NCBI GenBank assembly: GCA_031763025.1
Contig: JASSKH010000004.1
Span: 2,976,001-3,040,000, forward strand
From: Macrocystis pyrifera
Taxonomy: Eukaryota > Sar > Phaeophyceae > Laminariales > Laminariaceae
Length of the DNA: 64,000 bases
Direction: 5' to 3'
Shown piece after piece: positions 55,757-64,000 of this stretch (position 1 is its first letter; each line of letters opens with the position of its first letter). The notes under the pieces are model-generated. The model did not search any database. It had not been told where the DNA came from and worked only from the letters and a program-made list of their open reading frames with translations. The position numbers were made by a program, and so were the translations under genes.

Positions 55757-56277
55757 ACAGCGTCGTCGCTGCTTCTCAAACAGTGTTGTCGCTGTTCTTC
55801 TTACAGCATCGTTGCTGTTCCTCAAACAGCGTTGTCGCTGTTGCTCATACAGCGTTGTCGCTGTTCCTCTTTTATTACAGCATTGTTGCTGTTCCTCAAA
55901 CAGCGTTGTCGCTGTTCCGCATACAGCGTTGTCGCTGTTAATCTTACAGCATCGTTGCTGTTCCTCCAACAGCGTTGTCGCTGTTCATCATACAGCGTTG
56001 TCGTCGCTGTCCTCTTTTATTACAGCATTGTTGCTGTTCCTCAAACAGCGTTGTCGCTGTTCCGCATACAGCGTTGTCGCTGTTAATCTTACAGCATCGT
56101 TGCTGTTCCTCCAACAGCGTTGTCGCTGTTCATCATACAGCGTTGTCGCTGTTAATCTTACGGCATCGTTGCTGTTTCTCCAACAGCGTTGTCGCTGTTC
56201 ATCATACAGCGTTGTCACTGTTCCGCACACAGTGTTGTCGCTGTTTGCGTGGTTTCTAATACAGCGTTGTCGCTGTT
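55757..56277. repeat. Minisatellite of palindromic units, right copy (about 22 units)
   Basis: Counterpart of 2112-2487, with about six extra units. One unit (near 55999) has a GTC triplet duplicated in its loop side. A block of several units (about 55867-55990 and 56018-56130) appears twice, so segmental duplication of multi-unit blocks produced the extra length. Confidence 0.9.
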
Positions 56278-56630
56278 TCCGTGTTTTCGTTGATGAACCC
56301 AGAATGTTTCTGGAAGAACAATGTGTTGAGTTCGATCCGTACATCGAATAGGTGAAAACAGTTGTTACCGTTCCCGTTTCCAACGATTAAATCTAGTACT
56401 CGATGAGCCACAAACCGTTTGAACGCACTATTCCAATCGTTATATGCGTATATATCTGCAAGAGAGCAGTTCGTTCGGTGACCAAATCGTGCACCCACCA
56501 CTCTCCGGGAATGACCCGTACCGTGATCTACCAGCGTTCAGTGGTCATCTAGCTTCGAAAGCTACGCTCATTATACCCGAGACCGTGGTTCAGTGGCTGT
56601 CTATGTACAAAGATGAAACCACGCAATTAG

Positions 56631-57806
56631 ATGCTATTTTTCGAACCAACATTGCAAGACGTATTACTGTCCTCTGACGTACATGCTGAGCATCGTCGTT
56701 TTTACGTCCGTTTCATGTGTACACCCTGGCCTGGTCGAGTAAAATCGTCGTCGAATTACTCGAAGTGCATCATGTCCGTGATTGACCACACGACTCATTT
56801 TCTCGTGATGGTCGCGATTAGTGACTAATCAATCGACACAATCGCCCGAGTTCTTCGAGAACACGTGTTCTCCGTTGTCTCTGCTCCGGAAACTTTGCAT
56901 TCGGACCAAGGTAGCGAGTTTGAGAATGAACTTGTCAAGGAGTTGCAAGCCATATACAGGTATGGGTTCAAAAAGACGCGCACGTCAGCGTACCGCCCAC
57001 AAAGCAACCCCGTCTTAGAGCGTGTGCGTAGTACCTTGCACAGCATGTTGGCGATGTACGTAAACGTTAAATACGACAATTGGGCAGAATTACTACCGTT
57101 TATTCAGCTCGCGCACAACACAGCCTACAACAAAACGCTCGAAGACACCCCACATTTTTTAATGTTCGGCCGTAGAGCTTCGTTAACCGTTGACATTATT
57201 CTCGGCGTCCCGTGTACGTCTGGTTCTGGAACACGATTGGAATACTCCCGTCGTACCATTGAAAACCTGCAACTCGCTTACGAAATTGCTCGTCGCAATT
57301 TACAGGAACGTACCGACAAGCAGACAGAAACTAACGAGAAATTGTCCTTTCCGCAATATCAGCAGGGAGATCAGGTGTTCGTACACCGCCCCTATACCGT
57401 TGCTGATGGACCGAACCCCAAACTTATTAGTCCCTGGCGTGGTCCATTTACTGTTCGTTCCCAACTATCACCCGTAATTTATCGTGTTGCGAGAGATGGC
57501 GAACTTGCGGAAACATCAGTTCATTTTGGTCGTATGAAGGCATACCATAATGACGCGTCTAACTCAGTACCGGATTTTACAGCACTGGACGAGTTCCTTG
57601 TGAGAACAACGTTGCCGCTACCTGACTTAGACGGCTCTGTGCTCACCGTGCACATCGGCCCGTATGCTATTGAAGCTATTGAAAGTCATAAGCGTGGCCT
57701 TGGTAAAGCCTCGCCGACTAATTTCCAATACCACTTTCTCGTGAAAGATAAACCGTCTAGTTTTGGTGTTTGGAGACGTGACAACATCGTGCCACAAGAT
57801 GATTAG
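56631..57806 (+). pseudogene. Gypsy integrase core and C-terminal domain (right copy)
   Basis: One frame from the VIDHTTHFLVMVAISD segment, interrupted by TAA at 56826-56828, then open for 313 codons. It passes through the second catalytic Asp (SDQGSEFENEL), YRPQSNPVLERV with the catalytic Glu, the conserved LAHNTAYN...FLMFGR block, SPWRGPF, and a chromodomain-like end (SHKRGLG, FQYHFLV). The integrase would join element cDNA to host DNA. The premature stop makes it a pseudogene unless read through. Confidence 0.85.
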
Positions 57807-58391
57807 AGCGTATCGTACGAGGATCCTAGCTGAAGATCCGCATGCATTTGATCGTCCCAAACGTAAGCGAGACGTCGTCGCCTCGTAACCCTGACACAAG
57901 CCCCAGTATCGTTCGTTGTCGACGTCGCTATAGCCCTGGGAGTACTTGTAGTCGGGACCGTCGCACCACACCCCACTACCATATAAATATCTGGCCAGAT
58001 ATCGTTTGTTCCTTAGTGGGTCGTTTAACACGTGATTCGCAACCTCAAGTGCAGCAGTTTGTCTTGCGGATGCTTGGGAGATATCGTTTGTGGAGTAGTG
58101 CCCACGAACCAAGTCATGGTCAGGCACCTAAATGCTGAACCCCAACAGCCAGTGTCCCGGTATATCGTTGAGATACCAGTGTGGATTGTGTTTTGTTACT
58201 TCGTGTGAATGTGCCCCACGCGAAATGATAGCATTTTATTCGTCGTAATTTTGCTATAGAGTTTGAGACGTACAAGTGGGAATAAAGCGTTCAACTAGTA
58301 GTTATGCAAGGGTGTGCATATACCAAGAGTATACACTTGTGCGTTATTATTGGGTTTTTTTTTTACTACAATAGCCGCGCACAGTGCTCAT

Positions 58392-59159
58392 ATACTTTAA
58401 AGTATGCGCGTGTGTGTGGTTATTCAATCAAGTAATGAACGTTTTCTTAATCGTTTTAGGTGGAAGAGACACGGTGTTCTTTCCATCAGTCTCTTTGTGC
58501 GAGACACTAGGGATTCCTGGATACATGGAATTCTCTAGTGTCGGAGTCGTTCCGTTGGATTTGACCGAGGAGAGGCAACCGTGCGCGTGAGTTGCACAAT
58601 CCAAAGTCATATATCCTCGGGCACATTATGAGTCCCCGCTTGTTTTACTGCATTTTCGTGAGTGCTCTGTCTGCAGTCAATCGTCAATGACTGTCCGAAT
58701 GTCTCTTGTACAGATCGTCAACTGTATAGATAGTTCGTGCTATCAACTCGTTATAAGTCGATTCCAGTGTTTTCACCGAATCGCAAACATGTACTTGCTC
58801 AAAAAGTCGATGATGCCCTTTCTGACTGAGGAGACATGTTGTCGTCGTATCGTTCACCATGCACCTGCAGTCCGTTATACTGCACCGTTATTGTCACAAC
58901 CACACCGTTGTCAAGCCATGCAGATTTTATTGTTTATTTTTTTTTTAATCGTTTAAAAAAATCGGTTGATCAACCTAAACGTTCGTATCGTTTGTTGCGC
59001 ACCCTGCATGCAAAGCCCTCTGACAAAATTGTCATTCAGTACATTTAATTCTCTTCAGTTTGTGTGTACCAAAGCTTGCAAGCAATCGTTCCACATACAC
59101 ACTGTGAAACGTCGAGAAAAGCTGGAATGTCGTCAAAGGCACATATCATTGTTCGATAT
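58392..59159. other. Single-copy sequence without recognised gene
   Basis: First sequence beyond the right arm. Short frames only, with no recognised motif. Leads into the palindromic minisatellite. Confidence 0.4.
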
Positions 59160-59963
59160 GAATGGTTTCGTATACCATTAATAAGGCACCATACCATCGT
59201 TGGGTATGAATGGTTTCGTATACCATTGTTAGTGATGCAAGATTATATACAATGGTGAAGTATACCATCAATCATTCAAAATACATGGTTTCGTATACCA
59301 TTGTATAGATGGTTCCGTATATACCATCATTATGTTTTCATGGTTTCGTACACCATACAACATACATCCAGAAAGTAGAATGATTGAGTTCGTATATCAT
59401 CACTATGTACACATGGTTCCGTATACCATAACACACATACATGGGTCAGTATACCATGGTATGAATGGTTTCGTGTACCATATCATGAATGGTTTTGTAT
59501 ATCATTACGTATACATGGTTCCGTACACCATAATATACACGGTTTTGAGTACCATTTAGGTACACATGGTTCCGTACACCATAGTATACATGGTTTTGTA
59601 TACCATCATTAATATACATGTTTCCGTACACCATAGTATACATGGTTTTTTATACCATCGTAGGTGTACATGGTTCCGTACACCATAGTGCACACGGTTT
59701 TGTATACCATCGTAAGTATACGTGGTTCCGTGCACCATAGTACACATGGTTTTGTATACCATCGTAAGTATACATGATTCCGTACATCATAGTGTACATG
59801 GTTTTGTATACCATCACTTGTTATACATGGTTTCGTATACCATTGTATTATTCATGGTTTTGTATACCATAACTCATTCGTCATACGTGGTTTCGTATAC
59901 CATTGTATACCTGATACATGAATTTGTACCCCATCGTTCGTTAAACGTTGTTTCGTATGCCAT
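59160..59963. repeat. Minisatellite of palindromic ATGGT...ACCAT units (about 27 units)
   Basis: The core ATGGTTTCGTATACCAT is 17 bp, with ATGGT pairing to ACCAT. Units are 24-28 bp apart in the regular part and wider at the left edge. In the middle they alternate between a TTCCGTACACCAT type (24 bp) and a TTTTGTATACCAT type (28 bp), giving a 52-bp dimer. One unit (near 59774) reads ATGATTCCGTACATCAT, with matching changes in both arms. No reading frame is kept. Confidence 0.92.
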
Positions 59964-60295
59964 CGTGCGTTATAACAGGTTTAATTTTCGTTGTGTATGT
60001 TAATCCTGAACCATGCAAGCGCGCATGCGAAGGACATAAACATATCCCACTTGTATTTGATATTTCGTAGTATATGACTGACACTAGCAAATCAAATCAT
60101 GATCATACAAGCCCGTGGTTTTTACTACGCAAGGGGTGACATGACTAGATGAAAAAGTGCAAAACTTATACATCAACTACTGCTGTACAATGCCTTGAAT
60201 GGTAGAAAGCCACAAACCTGTCATCTTCATAAATGTTCAAAAGCGGTACTGGGTTCTCCAGTATTACGCGTTCAAATATTGGGGGGCGATGTGGG

Positions 60296-60662
60296 TTCCA
60301 GGTTCTCGACCAGACCGTCGAGTGGGTATTGTCCCGCGGAGGCCCCACCGTTCGCCGAGGTCGTACATATCCGTATATCTTATTGTACGACTGTGGTCAT
60401 CCATATTCCATGACTATTTGTTGTCGTCAGCAGAGATGTCGTCAGCAGTGACATTGTCCCGTGACAAGTAGTCACTGCGGATTGGAATGCAAGGCCCGTG
60501 CCTCGCACACACTCGCTCTTCCTCTTCCATCATCGTTGATGGTTGTTCGTGAGATCGTCCGTACCGATCCTATACCAAAACCTGGCGTGTCCTACGCGCT
60601 ACACCCTCTGAGAAAGGGAAGTGCCACAGATGTCGAGTCGAACCTGGGGGTCCTCCCCACAT
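60296..60662 (+). repeat. Dispersed repeat copy 3 (about 367 bp)
   Basis: Same block as 51852-52221 with about a dozen substitutions and a 3-bp deletion (ACATTATTG against ACATTG). Flanks are unrelated, so this is an independent copy and not part of the inverted duplication. Confidence 0.88.
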
Positions 60663-60827
60663 ACCTCGTAGACAATACTTTCGAATCTACACAAAAAGCC
60701 TTATAAAATAATATCTAAACAAACGGAAGTAACGAAAACAGCAGCGGCTCATCCCCGGAATAATTATTCACATTTAGAACCAAACCATACTAAAAATCAA
60801 TTACATGCAATAAGATTCGTAGTCGAT

Positions 60828-60897
60828 ACCGCCGGTGGGGCGTGATCCCACGTCTCTCTGCGTTAGCAGAGTGTTCTTACTGTTGAACTACGACGGT
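60828..60897 (-). tRNA. tRNA-like gene, anticodon uncertain
   Basis: The minus strand folds as a cloverleaf: 7-bp acceptor stem (ACCGTCG with CGGCGGT, one G-U), D stem GTTC/GAAC, anticodon stem CTCTG/CAGAG, and T stem GTGGG/CCCAC with a 7-nt loop. TAGTTCAACAG fits the Pol III A box and GGATCACGCC partly fits the B box. The anticodon loop (CTAACG) has only six bases, so the anticodon cannot be called, though AAC is one reading. It could be a decayed tRNA gene, an odd organellar-type one, or the head of a SINE. Confidence 0.6.
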
Positions 60898-60902
60898 TAG
60901 AG

Positions 60903-61249
60903 TGTAGGACAGCTCGGGCTGAGACAGCAGCCCGATGACAAGATCAGACAGGGAGATATGAGAGGAGTGAGAGCCGAGGGACGAGCAATCATCGTTGCTC
61001 TCGCGGTACTCGGGTCAAAGGACAGTTCAGCGGGGCCTTGCTATATCCCGCTGCGGAGAATCCGCTAGGCAGAATAGCCGCCGCTGAGGATCCGTCATCG
61101 GAACGTGAAGGAGAAGGCTCCGTGGCGAGATCCAGACATGACAATCTCCCGAGTTCGCCGAGCAAAGCTTCTGGAAGATCTTTCTCGAAGGATGCGGGGA
61201 TTTCGACTATTTGGGTAGGCGTGTTGGTTCCGGGGACATGGTATCCACA
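60903..61249 (-). repeat. Candidate LTR (347 bp) next to the tRNA-like gene
   Basis: On the minus strand it starts TGTGGATACCATGTCCCCGG directly after a purine-rich CTGGGGGGTGA (61250-61260, PPT-like) and ends CTGTCCTACA, so it has TGT...ACA ends. The end lies 5 bp from the 5' end of the tRNA-like gene. A second LTR is not in the window, so this rests on terminal bases and PPT only. The chromodomain fragment at 63141-63584 has the same orientation and could belong to the same element. Confidence 0.45.
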
Positions 61250-61260
61250 TCACCCCCCAG

Positions 61261-63140
61261 TTTTAGTGGTGATAGAGCTCGAACTCCACCAAAACTCGAA
61301 AGCAATGGAACCAGAGACAAAGGGTGACAACACGTCTACTAGTCGACAATGTATTCCTCAAAAGGCGATTCGCTAAAAAAAGCCTAGAGTTATACACACT
61401 CATTTTGACAAGGCAACATAATATATAATTGCCAGACATATCATAGTAAATGATGACATAACAGCAGGACAGACAAATCTGCTGCAGTACCGTAGACAGT
61501 CGGATGTATATCCGGACATAGGATCGGACAGAAAAATGGTAAGCGATGACAAAAGAGTAATCCGTTTTCACACACGATATGTTCAATACACATCGCACCG
61601 TGGCTGGCCAGCTGGTGGATTACGACAAGAGACAATGAATGATTGATCCTGGACAAAAAAGTGCGTGAGCAACGACAGTAGAGTATCCCGGGATTTATTG
61701 ACACAGAATGCTAATAAGACGCACGTTACACGGCTGAGTATTGAGTATTTACTCGTCGTGTGGACATCATGGCTGAAGGCTCGACAGGCGCAACAGGGTC
61801 GCGAGTGCTGAAAAGCAATCTGACGACATACCTGACGGAGACAATATCAAGTATTTAATACTGTGACAAGGACACTTTGGATATTTAAGCTGCGCTTGTC
61901 ATCTGACGGGTGTTCGAGACCGAATCAGAATTCAAGTGTAGTTTAAAATCACTTGGGCGGTGACAAAAGTACAACAAAGTAAACCGCTTTCCACAGTATT
62001 AATCTACTTGAGGGTCGCATCCAAACACATCAGATATTGTTAAAGACAAAACAATGTGTTGGACTGCAAGCGACGAGTTGACTGACATAAGTGTCACAGA
62101 TAGACATGGAGAAGCAATGATTCGATCATGCGACACTATAAGAGTGTGCAGTGGATGACAAGACAAGCGTGCGACAAGCGGACACATGATGTATGCCATG
62201 ATTCGTTCATATCTGTATTGAGACAGAGTGTAACAGAACGAGGCATATCTTCTCAATGACAAACGGCGTGCGCGAACGCTGGGTATATTATTATCATATC
62301 CCTCCACTGGTGTGCGATGGTGCCGACTACCTTTTACAGTAGTACGAAAGACAAGTGCCCTACAGTTGAAAACACATATATATATATCTATGCAATCAAA
62401 ACCTGAGAACGACCCCCCATGAAGCGATGGGAGTCGGGATTCAACACGACTAATGAAGGACATCGCGCCACTGGGTATTAACCTCAATTGGTGCGATAGT
62501 TACACATGTATGTGGAAGACAGTTCAAAACTTTGTACGTACATCGTTTTGAATAAATATGAGACATGAAAAAAAAAAACAAGATGATTACAAAAAACAAA
62601 TCTACAAAGGGCACTGCGGGCGGTAACATGAAAAGCAACACGAGTAGACTCGCGATGACAGTACACCGAAAACCGCTGACAGGTTGGCACGCACACTAAA
62701 ACACAAACTATTCTTGGCTCCACTAGACCTATGGATCACCCCCCCTGCCAACGAGGTGAGTAGGTGATTACATTAGTAGGTCTACAGTACTACATAACCT
62801 AGTACTTGAAAACTAACTCAGTCTTGGGATCAGATGACGACATGATCTCCCACTGAGTTGGATGCCGAAAAATAAAAGTCAACTATACTACGGTACACAG
62901 CAGTGTGCACCGTATAGAACTCACCACGGAGGGTGAAGACAACACACAAAGTGCGCGGTACTCGCACTGGACAAATGACAAGCCAAGCGGTGATAACACC
63001 GAAACATAATCTACTCCTGTAGGAGGAGGATCAGACAAATGATGGAACCAGTAGCACAGGGCAAACATCAGTTGTTGCTCAAACTGATGGGACAGAAAAG
63101 GAAGTGCTACAAGCAAGACAAAATAAAGCCCAGTAAAGTG
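61261..63140. other. Sequence between candidate PPT and pol remnant
   Basis: No gene recognised. If 60903-61249 and 63141-63584 are one element, this is its 3' untranslated or decayed region. A (TA)n stretch lies at about 62376 and an A10 run at 62569. Confidence 0.35.
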
Positions 63141-63584
63141 CTACGGTACATCCGCGGGGACAGTACGAGATTTCCACGGAGGGGGGTTAAATGCTGAGGA
63201 GTCCGTCGACAGTACTGCAGCACGGTAGGAAGCAATCATTTCTCTGCATTGAGGAAGGGCGTTGACATGACGCCATATACCCATCTGGGTAGGATAACCT
63301 TCAAGCTTGAGATGGTACTGAAAGTTAGTCAGAGATGCTGCTCCTACTCCCCTTTTGTGTCCATCAATACTCTCAAATGTGAACGCACCGATCGTAACTT
63401 TTGACAAGGAGCCTTCAAGATCGGGCACTGGGAGAGTGGTCCCCAAAAATAAATCGTCGTATCCACACGACGCAACAACTAAAACAAAACATCTGACGGG
63501 ATGGTTCGATCCGTCTGAAACAGAGCTTTCCGGCAATATTTTTTGCCAGGTACGTGTTCTGAAAATATGTGACCACCGCAACAC
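63141..63584 (-). pseudogene. C-terminal end of a second Gypsy polyprotein (chromodomain-like)
   Basis: The minus-strand frame contains LPVPDLEGSLSKVTIGAFTF, then IDGHKRGVGAASLTNFQYHL and LEGYPTQMGIWRHVNALPQC. It matches the tail of the Gypsy integrase at 57600-57806 (LPLPDLDGSVLTVHIGPYAI, SHKRGLGKASPTNFQYHFLV) and resembles a chromodomain: an aromatic cage-like start, K-EGYP, GIW and a C-terminal helix (REMIASYRAA). It is from a different element, since the two are only moderately similar. The upstream part is not open, so it is a fragment. Confidence 0.75.
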
Positions 63585-63928
63585 AATTCAGTATATATGT
63601 GAATGTCGAATTTCGGGCGAAGTTGTTCTCCCTGGACTATATATGTGTTCCTCTGAGAGCTGAAGATCGAACAACAATCAGTCGATTCGACACCGGCCGA
63701 AGTGCTTGCCTTTGCGGCGGGCTGCCCGATGCTAACTCAAGGGTCACGCACACACGCCCACGGCGGGGATTCCATCAAGACCGTATTCGACATATTGTGA
63801 TCCTACTGCTGTATCACCTATCAACGGTGCACGGTATCTACCCGGTATCCAGAAAGCGTAACCCGTAATTTAAAAACCCCTCTACGCCAAAAAAAAACTG
63901 CTTCGTCCTATCGTAAACAATTGTCCTG

Positions 63929-63970
63929 TTCACCCGGGCAGCATCCAGGGGAGCCACTGGCCTGTATCCT
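63929..63970. repeat. Possible fragment of the TRIM terminal repeat
   Basis: GCATCCAGGGGAG with CTGGCC nearby matches the interior of the 233-bp repeat (read as at 51679-51715) in the same spacing. The match is short and imperfect. Confidence 0.4.
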
Positions 63971-64000
63971 TATCAAGAAATTACATACAGAATACGCGTG

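Larger units (their letters stand above)
55063..57806 (+). mobile_element. Degraded Ty3/Gypsy pol remnant, right copy
   Basis: Mirror of 578-3183 on the plus strand: RNase H connection, minisatellite, then integrase. The integrase frame is longer here because the 5-bp duplication of the left copy is absent. No LTRs or gag were found. Confidence 0.8.
36590..58391. repeat. Right arm of the inverted duplication
   Basis: This is the reverse complement of 1-27392, shorter mainly because it lacks the 5.7-kb LTR retrotransposon. It starts at the first base after the N run, which points to a contig end. After 58391 the sequence has no counterpart in this window. Its copies of the vWA-WSC gene carry frameshifts that the left copies lack, while its Gypsy integrase frame is longer than the left one. 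Confidence 0.95.

Noticed and set aside
59160-59963. Coding region for a Val/Tyr/His-rich repeat protein
   Set aside because: The open frames arise from the repeat itself, occur on both strands and shift between units of 24 and 28 bp, so no single frame is maintained.
61038-61376. 112-codon plus-strand gene
   Set aside because: It overlaps the candidate LTR and PPT on the opposite strand and has no recognisable domain.

Overview
The window looks like nuclear DNA of a multicellular stramenopile, most likely a brown alga. This is an inference. It rests on a split gene coding for a secreted protein with a von Willebrand factor A (vWA) domain, a Pro/Thr-rich linker and a cysteine-rich WSC domain, a combination common in brown algae, together with large repeat-filled introns, Ty3/Gypsy retroelements and very low gene density. 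There is no bacterial-style operon structure.

Layout. Bases 1-27392 and 36590-58391 are reverse complements of each other over almost their whole length, so nearly everything in the left arm reappears on the opposite strand in the right arm. Between them are about 9.1 kb present once (27393-36489) and a run of exactly 100 N (36490-36589). The right arm begins at the first base after the N run, while the left arm runs straight on into single-copy sequence and reaches the left edge of the window. This looks more like two allelic contigs scaffolded head to head than a biological palindrome, though both remain possible. Beyond 58391 the sequence is single-copy here.

The only recognisable host gene is the vWA-WSC gene: plus strand in the left arm (about 9248-26913) and minus strand in the right arm (37069-48996). 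The left copy has open exons with canonical splice signals. The right copy has single-base frameshifts in the vWA exon and in the signal-peptide exon. The rest is mostly repeats. There is a young Ty3/Gypsy element (11045-16727) in the first intron of the left copy only, with an intact empty site in the right arm and an inverted extra LTR copy next to its 5' LTR. There is an older, broken Gypsy pol remnant in both arms, interrupted by a minisatellite. A 1.4-kb element with terminal direct repeats and no coding capacity, a TA-flanked MITE family, a 100-bp poly-C tract and several small duplications complete the arms.

The right-hand unique part (58392-64000) has a second minisatellite of palindromic units, a tRNA-like gene, a candidate LTR starting 5 bp from that tRNA-like gene, and the chromodomain end of another Gypsy polyprotein in the same orientation. 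No prokaryotic-type defence or biosynthetic system is visible. The most unusual features are the two hairpin-unit minisatellites with paired substitutions, the LTR palindrome in the young retroelement, and the LTR-tRNA junction.
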